From: Alphaproteobacteria bacterium
GTDB lineage: Bacteria > Pseudomonadota > Alphaproteobacteria > Micropepsales > Micropepsaceae
Direction of reading: 5' to 3'
Length of the DNA: 6,838 nucleotides
NCBI GenBank assembly: GCA_015654715.1
Contig: JAATGK010000418.1
Coordinates: 1 to 6,838 of the forward strand
Below the pieces are notes generated by a model, which did not search any database, had not been told where the DNA came from, and saw nothing but the letters and a program-made list of their open reading frames with translations. This document shows, in pieces, positions 1 to 6,288 of the stretch. The first letter of the stretch is position 1, and each line of letters starts with the position of its first letter. The translations under genes were made by a program, and so were the position numbers.

Positions 1-321
1 CAGATGTCCGACCTCGAGAAGTGCACCTTGGCCGATTATGTTGTGGACACCTGCCAAGGCCTCGCCCACGCCCGCGCCCAAGTCCTTACAATCGTTGCCT
101 ACCTGAAAGCTAAGAGAAGTCATGCGTCAAATCGTTCTCGATACCGAAACCACCGGCCTAGACCCAGCGAGCGGCGACCGCATCGTGGAAATCGGTTGTG
201 TCGAGCTGGTCGACCATTTTCCAACCGGGGCGAATTTTCACGTCTATATCAATCCCGAGCGCGACATGCCGGCAGATGCCGAACGCGTGCACGGCCTATC
301 GGCGGAATTTCTGTCGGATAA
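1..321 (+). CDS. coaE: Dephospho-CoA kinase, C-terminal end (partial at 5'), frame runs on past the normal end
   Basis: The window opens inside a frame reading [18 protein letters not shown] and then [15 protein letters not shown]. This matches the C-terminal end of alphaproteobacterial CoaE, where an EKRxxADFVxDT..GL..ARxQV pattern precedes the stop. CoaE phosphorylates dephospho-CoA at the ribose 3'-hydroxyl with ATP, the last step of coenzyme A synthesis in the cytoplasm. The position directly upstream of dnaQ agrees with the usual order. The recognisable homology ends near base 117. The frame has no stop there and continues to TAA 319-321, giving about 67 further residues that are very rich in arginine and overlap dnaQ by 200 bases in another frame. 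That tail looks like off-frame translation. The other two frames both stop just where the protein should end (TGA 104-106, TAA 111-113), so a one-base indel or sequence error is the simplest explanation. The family call is fairly secure; the true 3' end is not. Confidence 0.75.
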   Translation, partial: QMSDLEKCTLADYVVDTCQGLAHARAQVLTIVAYLKAKRSHASNRSRYRNHRPRPSERRPHRGNRLCRAGRPFSNRGEFSRLYQSRARHAGRCRTRARPIGGISVG

Positions 322-823
322 GCCTCTGTTTGCCGCCATCACCGCCGAGTTCTTCGACTTCATCGGCGACGCGCCGCTGGTGATCCACAATGCCGGCTTC
401 GACATGAAGTTCTTGAATGCCGAACTGGCGCGGATCGGTCACGACCTTCTGGATGATGCCCGGGCGATTGACACCCTGGCGATGGCCAGGATCAAATTCC
501 CCGGCGCGCGCGTTTCGCTCGACGAGCTGTGCAGGCGCTTCGATATCGACAACACGGAACGCACCAAGCACGGCGCGCTGCTCGACGCCGACCTTCTGGC
601 GCAGGTGTATCTCGAACTTTTAGGCGGGCGGCAGAAACGCTTCGTCCTGGCGCCGGCCGATGGGCTTGCGCCCGCAACGGAAGATTCGCGCCCTGTGCGG
701 GTGCGGCCGGAGCCGCTGCCGTCCTTGATCACGCCGGCGGAGCGTGACGCCCACGCCGCCTTCGTTGCCAAAGAATTAGGCGAGGCCGCGATTTGGAACG
801 CGGCCCCGGCATCATCAAACTAA
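122..823 (+). CDS. dnaQ: DNA polymerase III epsilon subunit (3'-5' proofreading exonuclease)
   Basis: This 233-residue protein is the DEDDh exonuclease that removes misincorporated bases within the polymerase III core. All catalytic residues are visible: Asp7 and Glu9 in DTETTGLD (Exo I), Asp94 in [10 protein letters not shown] (Exo II), and His150 and Asp155 in [19 protein letters not shown] (Exo III). The motifs have the spacing of E. coli epsilon (D12, E14, D103, H162, D167). After the catalytic domain, Q171-K-R-F-V-L176 has the shape of a beta-clamp-binding motif, at the place where E. coli has QTSMAF. The remaining C-terminal tail, which in epsilon contacts the alpha subunit, is poorly conserved. 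ATG 122 is the first start after an in-frame TGA at 104-106. A purine-rich AGAGAAG sits just before it, although close. The gene follows coaE directly and converges with secB across only 18 bases. Length is normal for the family. Confidence 0.97.
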   Translation: MRQIVLDTETTGLDPASGDRIVEIGCVELVDHFPTGANFHVYINPERDMPADAERVHGLSAEFLSDKPLFAAITAEFFDFIGDAPLVIHNAGFDMKFLNAELARIGHDLLDDARAIDTLAMARIKFPGARVSLDELCRRFDIDNTERTKHGALLDADLLAQVYLELLGGRQKRFVLAPADGLAPATEDSRPVRVRPEPLPSLITPAERDAHAAFVAKELGEAAIWNAAPASSN

Positions 824-841
824 AGCGCGACCCAATAAAGA

Positions 842-1324
842 TCAGGCCTGAGCGATCGGCTGCTGACCCTGCATCTCGGCCATCTTGGCGCGATAAAGGG
901 CAGCGAAATCGATTGGCTCGACCATCAGCGGAGGCATACCGCCATCGCGGACGATATCGGCGACGATGCGGCGGGCGAACGGGAACAGGATGTGCGGCGC
1001 TTCGATGAGGAGCACCTGCTGGCGCACTTCATCGGGAATGTTGTGGAGCTCGAACAGGCCGGCATAGACCAGTTCGAGCAGGAACAGCGGCCGGTCCTCG
1101 GCCTTGGCGTTGACGCGCAGCTTCAGTTCGACTTCGAAGTGCTCCTGCTCGAGCTGGCGTACTTGCAGATCGACATTGAGTTCGATCTGCGGACGGGCCT
1201 GTTGGCCGCCGATGACGCCGGGATTCTCGAACGAGAGATCCTTGATATACTGGCCGACGACCTGAACGCGCGGCGCGTTCTGATCCGAACCGTTAGTGCC
1301 TTCTGGGGGGAGTTCGTCGGCCAT
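842..1324 (-). CDS. secB: Protein-export chaperone SecB
   Basis: This 160-residue acidic protein matches SecB along its whole length. Hallmarks are QYIKDLSFENPG near the N terminus, the beta-strand segment with VELKLRVNAK, ELVYAGLFEL, and the core LLIEAPHILFPFARRIVADI followed by GGMPPLMVEPIDFAALY. SecB is a cytosolic homotetramer that keeps secretory precursors unfolded and hands them to SecA. The low-complexity C-terminal end with MQGQQPIAQA resembles the SecA-contacting tail. The start at 1324 is supported by AAGGG (1335-1331 on the minus strand) six bases upstream. The gene is divergent from the tim44 gene and convergent with dnaQ, the usual alphaproteobacterial arrangement. The family's typical length is about 155 to 165 residues. 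Confidence 0.98.
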   Translation of the reverse strand: MADELPPEGTNGSDQNAPRVQVVGQYIKDLSFENPGVIGGQQARPQIELNVDLQVRQLEQEHFEVELKLRVNAKAEDRPLFLLELVYAGLFELHNIPDEVRQQVLLIEAPHILFPFARRIVADIVRDGGMPPLMVEPIDFAALYRAKMAEMQGQQPIAQA

Positions 1325-1490
1325 AGTAAACCCTTGGTAATTCTTCTCGCGCGGGCGCTACCACGGAATGTGAACCGGATTCAAGGATAACGCCGCCCCG
1401 CTCCGCACTTTTGCCATTTTGACGCCCTACACCTGGACCACGGCCCGTCTGCGGCGGTAGGTTAGGCAAGCCCGCGCGCCATGATGCCGC

Positions 1491-1496
1491 GGAAGA
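1491..1496 (+). promoter_or_regulatory. Ribosome binding site that decides the tim44-domain gene start
   Basis: GGAAGA lies five bases before ATG 1502. The two upstream in-frame ATGs at 1481 and 1484 have nothing comparable at a good distance; the nearest purine run, AGGCAAG, is more than ten bases away. The residues added by the earlier starts (MMPRKTN) are also unlike family N termini, which begin almost directly with the membrane segment. Confidence 0.6.
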
Positions 1497-1501
1497 CCAA
1501 T

Positions 1502-2161
1502 ATGGCTGATTCCCAATTGCTGACCATCGTTCTGATCGCCTCTGTGGCCTGTGTCATCCTGTACCGGCTGTATACCGTGCTCGGCCGGCGCACGGGACAT
1601 GAACGCCCGCCGCAGGAGAACTATCCGCTTGGCGCCCGTCAGGCTGAAAACGCCGTCGGCGCGGCCGCCAAGATCAGCCATATCTCGCCGGACCGCCCGT
1701 CCGATCCGGTCGCGTCCAGCCTGTTAGACATCGGCCTTGCCGACCGCACCTTCGATAAGGAACAATTCCTCAAGGGCGCCCGTGCCGCCTACGAGATGAT
1801 CCTGACGGCGTTCGCCAGCGGCGACCGCACCACCTTGAAGCCGCTTCTATCCGACGAAGTGTATGCCGCCTTCGATGCCGCCATCCGCCAGCGCGAAACC
1901 GCCGGCCACAAGGCGTCGCTCACCCTGGTCGGCTTCACCGACGTCAAGATCATTGCCGCGGCGCTGAAGAATTCAATCGCCGACATCACCTTGGCCTATA
2001 GCGTCCGGCTGATTTCCGCCACCGCCGACGCCGATGGTAAAGTGGTCGATGGCGACCCCACCGCGGTCCAAGACATCACCGATGTCTGGAGCTTCACCCG
2101 CGACGTGCGGGCGCACGATCCCAACTGGGTGTTGATCGCGACCTCAAGCGAGCCGCGCTGA
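1502..2161 (+). CDS. Tim44-domain membrane protein (TimA-like)
   Basis: The protein has 219 residues from ATG 1502 (226 if the ATG at 1481 is used). A single membrane segment (about residues 4-24, LLTIVLIASVACVILYRLY) is followed by the conserved LGRRTGHERPP. A linker rich in Ala, Pro and Asp leads to the Tim44-like domain (about residues 70-217), with FDKEQFLKGARAAYEMILTAF, DRTTLKPLLSDEVYAAF and a C-terminal DVWSFTRDV..DPNWVLIAT. This is the alphaproteobacterial relative of mitochondrial Tim44. In Alphaproteobacteria such proteins are inner-membrane anchored with the domain in the cytoplasm; their exact role is not settled, though membrane-complex assembly is the usual suggestion. It is first in an operon with mltA, whose GTG follows its TGA with no gap. 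The family call is firm and function is open. The start at 1502 is preferred for its ribosome binding site and family fit. Confidence 0.92.
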   Translation: MADSQLLTIVLIASVACVILYRLYTVLGRRTGHERPPQENYPLGARQAENAVGAAAKISHISPDRPSDPVASSLLDIGLADRTFDKEQFLKGARAAYEMILTAFASGDRTTLKPLLSDEVYAAFDAAIRQRETAGHKASLTLVGFTDVKIIAAALKNSIADITLAYSVRLISATADADGKVVDGDPTAVQDITDVWSFTRDVRAHDPNWVLIATSSEPR

Positions 2162-3349
2162 GTGCCGCGGCACCGCCTCCATCGCATTCTCTTCATCGCC
2201 CTCGGAGTTTTTGTCCTGTTTCTGATCGGGGCGGGCGTTACTTGGTATCTCAATCCTGCCCCTGGGGCCCTCACGCTTTCCCGCGCCAGCTTTTCCGATC
2301 TCAAGGGCTGGGCGATGAGCGATCCCCGGCCGGCGCTGGCGGCGTTCCAGCGTTCCTGCCAAGTCTTGGCGGCAAAGCCCGATCACGAGGCGATGGGAAC
2401 CTACGGCGGCACGCTCGCCGATTGGCGCCAAGCCTGTGACGCTGCCCAAAAAGCCGACCCAGGAAAGGCGCGCGCCTTCTTCGCAACCTGGTTTGCCCCG
2501 GTCGCGGTAACCGCCGGGCGGGTCGAACAAGGCCGCTTTACCGGCTATTACGAGCCTGAGATCAACGGCAGCCGCACCCGCCACGGCGCCTTCCAGATTC
2601 CGGTCTATGGCAAGCCCGACGATCTGATCCAGGCCGATCTCGGCGCCTTCCGGCCTACTCTTGCCGGTGAACGCATCGCCGGACGTTTGGACGGCATGAA
2701 GCTGGTGCCTTACGCCGCCCGGGCCGAGATCGCGGCCCACGGCCTGCGCCATGCCGCTGTGCTGTTCTTCACCGACGACAAGGTCGAGCTGTTCTTCCTC
2801 CACATCCAAGGCTCCGGACGGGTGACCTTCCCGGATGGGTCCAGCGCACGCGTCGCCTATGCCGCCCAGAACGGCCAGCCTTACACCGCCGTCGGCAAGA
2901 CCTTGATCGCGCGCGGCGTGCCGAAAGACGGCATGAGCCTGCAAGTGATCCGCGCCTGGTTGAAAGCCCACCCAGCCGACGCCGATGCGGTGATGAACGC
3001 CGACGCCTCTTATGTTTTCTTCTCCGAAGAGCCGGTCGGCGATCCTGCGCTCGGGGCCAAAGGGGCGGAAGGCGTGCCGCTGACGCCCAAAGCCAGCCTC
3101 GCTGTCGACACCAGGCTACATGGGCTTGGGACTCCGTTTTTCGTCGCCGGGCCGGCGCCGCTCGGGCGTCTGTTGATTGCCCAGGACATCGGCGGCGCGA
3201 TCCGCGGCGTCATTCGTGGCGATGTCTATTTCGGTTACGGCGAACAGGCGGAAAACCAGGCCGGAACCATGAACCAGACCGGCCGGTTTTATGCCCTGCT
3301 GCCGAAGCCCGTTGTGGAACGCCTCGCCCGCGCCGGGACGCTGCGATGA
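2162..3349 (+). CDS. mltA: Membrane-bound lytic murein transglycosylase A
   Basis: MltA cleaves the MurNAc-GlcNAc bond of peptidoglycan with formation of 1,6-anhydro-MurNAc and acts in the periplasm. The 395-residue protein shows GYYEPEINGSRTRHGAFQIP (128-147), LFFLHIQGSGRV (210-221), YAAQNGQPYTAVGK (233-246), and the C-terminal 3D domain with Asp316 (AVDTRL), Asp342 (QDIGGAI) and Asp354 (GDVYFGYG). By alignment from memory with E. coli (LDVGGAI, then FDIYQGIG), Asp354 corresponds to the catalytic Asp308. The N terminus has basic residues and a hydrophobic segment (about 9-29) without cysteine, so it is probably membrane-anchored rather than lipidated as in E. coli. Translation starts at GTG, placed immediately after the upstream TGA, with no strong ribosome binding site, which suggests translational coupling. 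Its stop overlaps the start of the Smr gene (ATGA). It is slightly longer than E. coli MltA (365). Confidence 0.96.
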   Translation: MPRHRLHRILFIALGVFVLFLIGAGVTWYLNPAPGALTLSRASFSDLKGWAMSDPRPALAAFQRSCQVLAAKPDHEAMGTYGGTLADWRQACDAAQKADPGKARAFFATWFAPVAVTAGRVEQGRFTGYYEPEINGSRTRHGAFQIPVYGKPDDLIQADLGAFRPTLAGERIAGRLDGMKLVPYAARAEIAAHGLRHAAVLFFTDDKVELFFLHIQGSGRVTFPDGSSARVAYAAQNGQPYTAVGKTLIARGVPKDGMSLQVIRAWLKAHPADADAVMNADASYVFFSEEPVGDPALGAKGAEGVPLTPKASLAVDTRLHGLGTPFFVAGPAPLGRLLIAQDIGGAIRGVIRGDVYFGYGEQAENQAGTMNQTGRFYALLPKPVVERLARAGTLR

Positions 3350-3981
3350 GAAAAGTCACGGCCGAGGAACGCGAGCTGTTTCTGGCGGCGCTGGCCGGGC
3401 GTTTGCCGGTCAAAACCATGCGGGCGGTCGCCAAAGCCGTGGCCAAGAAAGCCGCCGAAGATACGCCGCCTGAGCCCAAATCGGCATCGCCAAAACCCGC
3501 GCATCGTGCCGGTCGCCGCCGCGCCACCGACGAAGAAGTGCTGCAATTTCTCGAAGCGATCGGGCTACGAAGCAAACCGGCGCCGACGCCCGTCATCATC
3601 CCGCCCAAACTGCCGCCGCCGAAAGTTAGCGCGAAAGTTTCCGCCAAAGGTCAGACAGGTCTCGACGGCAACACCAAACGTAAGCTCGAAAAGGGCGAAC
3701 TCGCACCCGCCGCCAAGCTCGACCTGCACGGTCTCACCGAGGCCGCCGCCCACGGCACCTTGATGACGTTTCTGGCTGCCGCCCACCGCCGTGGCGACCG
3801 CCTGGTGCTGGTGGTGACCGGCAAAGGCGAAGCGGGCCGCGGCGTTCTTAAGACAATGGTGCCGCGCTGGCTCGACGAAGCGCCGATGGCGAAATTGATC
3901 GCCGAAAAACGCTGGGCCCACCGCCGCCACGGCGGCGACGGCGCGCTGTATGTCTATTTGCGAAAAAACACGCGGACCTAA
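3346..3981 (+). CDS. Smr-domain protein (MutS2 C-terminal-type, putative DNA/RNA endonuclease)
   Basis: The protein has 211 residues. The N-terminal half (to about 105) holds TAEERELFLAAL near residue 5 followed by a long Lys-, Ala- and Pro-rich, probably unstructured, linker. The C-terminal Smr domain (about 105-207) carries TGLDGNTKRKLEKGEL, the signature LDLHG (125-129), TGKG (158-161) and a terminal GGDGALYVYL (196-205). Stand-alone Smr proteins share the fold of the MutS2 C-terminal endonuclease domain and bind or nick nucleic acid; the cellular target in Alphaproteobacteria is not established. ATG 3346 overlaps the mltA stop by four bases, so it is the last gene of the tim44-mltA-smr operon, a common alphaproteobacterial arrangement. 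Its TAA shares bases with the stop codon of the convergent kinase gene. Confidence 0.95.
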   Translation: MRKVTAEERELFLAALAGRLPVKTMRAVAKAVAKKAAEDTPPEPKSASPKPAHRAGRRRATDEEVLQFLEAIGLRSKPAPTPVIIPPKLPPPKVSAKVSAKGQTGLDGNTKRKLEKGELAPAAKLDLHGLTEAAAHGTLMTFLAAAHRRGDRLVLVVTGKGEAGRGVLKTMVPRWLDEAPMAKLIAEKRWAHRRHGGDGALYVYLRKNTRT

Positions 3982-4967
3982 ATCAGCCCGGCATCGCGTG
4001 CCAAGTCCTGCAGCAAAACGTCCGGACGGGCGCCGAAGTGGGAAATCACCTCTGCCGCCGCCAAGGCGCCAAGCTTGCCGCAGTCGGCAAGGCTCCGGCC
4101 GGTCGACAAGCCGAACAGGAATCCAGCAGCGAACTGATCGCCGGCGCCCGTAGTATCGAGCACTTGGCTGGCTGCGGCGGCATCCACGACATGCACTTCG
4201 CCACCACCCACTGCGACGCAGCCCTTGGCGCCGCGGGTCAGCGCGGCGATGCCAGGCCAGGCCTTGAAGCGCTGCAGCGCAGCGTCGAAATCGTCGACTT
4301 CGAACAGCGATTTGGCCTCTTCTTCATTGGCGAAAACGACATCGATTTCTTTGAGAAAAGCGAGGAATTCATCGCGATAGCGTCCGACACAAAAGGAATC
4401 CGACAAGGTGACGGCGATCTTGGTATCAGTCTGTTTGGCGATGGCCGCCGCCTTGTGCGCCGCTTGCAGCGAAACCTCGGAATCGCAGAGATAGCCTTCG
4501 ATATAGATGATGTTCGCGGCGGCGATGTCGTCGGCCACGATGTCGTCTGGGCCAAGCCGGCGGCTGGCGCCCAAGAAGGTGTTCATGGCGCGCTGGGCAT
4601 CGGGCGGCACGGCAATCAGGCAGCAGGCGGTGGCCGGACCTTCGGTGGCAGGCACGGTGGTAAAATCGGTGCCGTTCGCAATCAAGCTTTCGGCAAAGGC
4701 TTCACCAAGGCGATCCGCCTTCACCTTGCCGATGAACTTGCCGCGCGCGCCGAACGAAGCCAGACCCGCCATCGAGTTGGCGACCGAGCCGCCGGCGGCT
4801 TCCACTTTGTCGCCGAATGCTTTGTAGAGCTGCTCGGCGCGGAATTCGTCGATCAGCATCATGGCGTTCTTGACCACCTGATGGGTCATGATGAAGTCGT
4901 CATCGACCGGGGCGAGCACATCCACGATGGCATTGCCCAAACCCACCACATCGTATTTGCGTGCCAT
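3978..4967 (-). CDS. PfkB-family carbohydrate/nucleoside kinase (adenosine kinase-like)
   Basis: The protein has 329 residues from ATG 4967. The N terminus MARKYDVVGLGNAIVDVLAP is typical of alphaproteobacterial proteins annotated as adenosine kinase. Signature one is G59-G60-S-V-A-N64-S-M-A-G-L. Signature two, DTTGAGDQFAAGFLFG, holds the anion-hole glycines and catalytic base Asp277. NEEEAKSLFEV and LTRGAKGCVAV fit the nucleotide-binding lid and strand regions. The family transfers phosphate from ATP to a sugar or nucleoside hydroxyl; adenosine is the likeliest substrate, but ribose or other sugars cannot be excluded by eye. The open frame extends upstream to 5213 with no stop. The start at 4967 is chosen because GGAG lies seven bases upstream and family homology begins there. 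The gene converges with smr (four shared bases) and diverges from the lipoprotein gene; an inverted repeat lies 24 bases above the start. Confidence 0.92.
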   Translation of the reverse strand: MARKYDVVGLGNAIVDVLAPVDDDFIMTHQVVKNAMMLIDEFRAEQLYKAFGDKVEAAGGSVANSMAGLASFGARGKFIGKVKADRLGEAFAESLIANGTDFTTVPATEGPATACCLIAVPPDAQRAMNTFLGASRRLGPDDIVADDIAAANIIYIEGYLCDSEVSLQAAHKAAAIAKQTDTKIAVTLSDSFCVGRYRDEFLAFLKEIDVVFANEEEAKSLFEVDDFDAALQRFKAWPGIAALTRGAKGCVAVGGGEVHVVDAAAASQVLDTTGAGDQFAAGFLFGLSTGRSLADCGKLGALAAAEVISHFGARPDVLLQDLARDAGLI

Positions 4968-4974
4968 TTTCCCG

Positions 4975-4978
4975 CTCC
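4975..4978 (-). promoter_or_regulatory. Ribosome binding site of the PfkB kinase gene
   Basis: On the minus strand GGAG stands seven bases before ATG 4967. It fixes the start inside a frame that stays open a further 82 codons upstream, where the translation no longer resembles the family. Confidence 0.65.
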
Positions 4979-4990
4979 AGCTAAGCGGCG

Positions 4991-5021
4991 TGCGCAAAAG
5001 TGTGTGCGGTTTTGCGCAAAA
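4991..5021. repeat. Inverted repeat TGCGCAAAA / TTTTGCGCA in the divergent spacer
   Basis: TGCGCAAAA at 4991-4999 is mirrored exactly by TTTTGCGCA at 5010-5018, with a ten-base loop. The right arm also belongs to a perfect 12-base palindrome, TTTTGCGCAAAA (5010-5021), so TGCGCAAAA appears twice in direct orientation, 22 bases apart (4991 and 5013), about two helical turns. It lies 24 bases upstream of the kinase start and about 140 upstream of the lipoprotein start. It may be an operator for a dimeric regulator or a hairpin in the kinase leader. No regulator can be named from the sequence. The repeat is seen directly; a function is inferred. Confidence 0.5.
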
Positions 5022-5143
5022 ACGCCGTGATGACGAAAACCAAACCTGGGCCCGCTTAAAGAGATAGCCGCGTCCACGCAAGGGCCAAACATTGCGCCTT
5101 TTCACCTCCAATCGCCGCGGCCGATGGTGTATCAAGACCTCCC

Positions 5144-5150
5144 AAAGGAG
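5144..5150 (+). promoter_or_regulatory. Ribosome binding site of the lipoprotein gene
   Basis: AAAGGAG lies nine bases before ATG 5160 and selects it over the in-frame ATG at 5124. The start at 5160 also puts a normal signal peptide at the very N terminus. Confidence 0.75.
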
Positions 5151-5159
5151 CTCATCCCC

Positions 5160-5516
5160 ATGAAACGGCTCGCCATCGTCCTTGTTTTGCTGCTTGGAGC
5201 CTGCTCCAGCCAACCGCGCGGGACCAACGAGCCCTTGCCCGCACCCCCGCCCGCTGGCGAACCAGCCGATTTAGTCGGCCTCAGCGGTCCGCAGCTCCAG
5301 GCCAAGCTGGGAATGGCGTCGTTTTCGCGCCGTGAAAACGGCTCCGAGCTGTGGCGCTACGACAGCCGGGACTGCCGCGCGTTTTTCTTCCTCTATGCCG
5401 AAGGTGGTACCATGCGCGTACGCCATGTCGAGACGGCGCCGCATGGGCCGACGGTGGCCGCCGATCCCACCTGCCTCAGCGCTTTGCGCGGGAAACCAGC
5501 TTCCCGGACCTCTTGA
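5160..5516 (+). CDS. Small hypothetical lipoprotein
   Basis: The protein has 118 residues and a classic lipoprotein signal: MKR, a hydrophobic stretch, and the lipobox L12-G13-A14-C15, with Cys15 as the predicted lipidated residue. Position +2 is serine, so outer-membrane sorting is likelier than inner-membrane retention by the Asp rule. A Pro/Ala-rich linker (about 19-36) leads to a small domain: LVGLSGPQLQAKLG, ELWRYDSRDC, FFFLYAEGG, then a strand and DPTC. Cys72 and Cys105 could form a disulfide in the periplasm. The layout LxGLxxxxLxxxLG...WRY..xxC..FFLY resembles uncharacterised lipoproteins common in Alphaproteobacteria, loosely like the SmpA/OmlA type, but I cannot name a function. It diverges from the kinase gene, and its 3' end overlaps nth, on the opposite strand, by 41 bases. 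Confidence 0.88.
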   Translation: MKRLAIVLVLLLGACSSQPRGTNEPLPAPPPAGEPADLVGLSGPQLQAKLGMASFSRRENGSELWRYDSRDCRAFFFLYAEGGTMRVRHVETAPHGPTVAADPTCLSALRGKPASRTS

Positions 5517-6177
5517 CCGGCTTGAGCGGCGGCTCTTCGGTCTTGTCGTCGAACCGGCAGAGATCGCGCACGACGCAAGTAGGACATAGCGGCTTGCGCG
5601 CGACGCAGGTGTAGCGCCCGTGCAGGATCAGCCAGTGATGGGCGCCGAGAAGATAGATATCCGGCACCACCGCCATTAGCCCATCTTCCACTTCCCGCAC
5701 GTCCTTGCCCGGTGCCAGACCGGTGCGGTTGGCCACGCGGAAGATGTGGGTGTCGACCGCAATGGTCTTGGCGCCGAAAGCGACATTGAGCACGACGTTG
5801 GCGCTCTTGCGTCCGACCCCGGGTAGCGCCTCCAGCGCCGCGCGATCGTTCGGCACTTCGCCGCCGTGGCGTTCGACCAGCAGTTTCGACAGCGCAATGA
5901 CGTTCTTGGCCTTGCCTTTGTAGAGCCCAATCGTCTTCACATAAGGGATCAAGCCATCTTCCCCCAGCGCCGCCATTTTGGCCGGGGTATCGGCGATCTT
6001 GAACAGCGCCTCGGTCGCCTTGTTGACACCCTTGTCGGTCGCTTGCGCCGACAGCACCACCGCCACCAGCAGCGTGAAGGGATTGGTGTGGTTCAGCTCG
6101 GTCTTGGGGTCGGGGTTGATCCGCTTCAGGGCGGCAAAAAAGGCGGCTACTTCGGCTTTGGAAAAGGGTTTGGGCAT
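5476..6177 (-). CDS. nth: Endonuclease III (DNA glycosylase/AP lyase)
   Basis: The protein has 233 residues and excises oxidised pyrimidines, then cleaves the abasic site by beta-elimination, in base-excision repair. The helix-hairpin-helix-GPD core is complete: LLVAVVLSAQATD (36-48), the hairpin ALPGVGRKSANVVLNVAFG with catalytic Lys124, and VDTHIFRV with Asp142. The four-cysteine [4Fe-4S] loop at Cys191, Cys198, Cys201 and Cys207 has the C-x6-C-x2-C-x5-C spacing. All are offset by four from the E. coli residues (K120, D138, C187-C203). A basic C-terminal tail follows. ATG 6177 is chosen because family homology begins directly after it. Its ribosome binding site is poor; a GGAGG lies 33 bases upstream, too far to serve, and an in-frame ATG at 6240 would add 21 unlikely residues. 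The neighbour across the divergent spacer is another DNA-repair gene. Confidence 0.97.
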   Translation of the reverse strand: MPKPFSKAEVAAFFAALKRINPDPKTELNHTNPFTLLVAVVLSAQATDKGVNKATEALFKIADTPAKMAALGEDGLIPYVKTIGLYKGKAKNVIALSKLLVERHGGEVPNDRAALEALPGVGRKSANVVLNVAFGAKTIAVDTHIFRVANRTGLAPGKDVREVEDGLMAVVPDIYLLGAHHWLILHGRYTCVARKPLCPTCVVRDLCRFDDKTEEPPLKPVKRSGKLVSRAKR

Positions 6178-6245
6178 GGCGAGTCTGAAATGATTTGCGG
6201 CGGCGATTAACCTCCAAGTTCCCGGTCGCTGCAACCGCATAGCAA

Positions 6246-6271
6246 GGATCGGGTCGATCCGCCTTCCGGAT
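6246..6271. repeat. Two overlapping short inverted repeats upstream of the ada-like gene
   Basis: GGATC (6246-6250) pairs with GATCC (6256-6260) across five bases, and ATCCG (6257-6261) pairs with CGGAT (6267-6271) across five bases. The two share bases, so they could be alternative hairpins or a composite operator. The pair ends 17 bases before ATG 6289, within the 111-base spacer between nth and the ada-like gene. Arms are only five bases long, so chance is a real possibility in GC-rich DNA. Confidence 0.3.
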
Positions 6272-6288
6272 TGCCCCAAGCTGCGGAC

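Noticed and set aside
824..841. A terminator between dnaQ and secB
   Set aside because: The gap is only 18 bases and shows no stem with a T tract on either strand.
992..1390. A 132-codon plus-strand frame opposite secB
   Set aside because: It is the complement of conserved secB codons; SecB homology accounts for the region.
1419..1463. TTGACG at 1419-1424 as a -35 element for the tim44-domain operon
   Set aside because: No TATAAT-like hexamer follows at 16 to 18 bases; the sequence there is GC-rich.
2144..2971. A 275-codon minus-strand frame opposite mltA
   Set aside because: It is antisense to a gene with complete family motifs, has low-complexity Gly/Ala/Arg content, and shows no recognisable domain.
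4038..5030. A 330-codon plus-strand open frame opposite the whole PfkB kinase gene
   Set aside because: It mirrors the kinase gene, its translation resembles no family and is rich in Gly, His and Arg, and it has no convincing ribosome binding site. Long antisense frames are expected where a GC-rich gene's codon bias removes stops on the other strand.
4968..5213. An 82-residue N-terminal extension of the PfkB kinase
   Set aside because: The translation is Arg/Ser-rich and unlike the family, it would run through the inverted repeat and into the lipoprotein gene, and a good ribosome binding site precedes ATG 4967.
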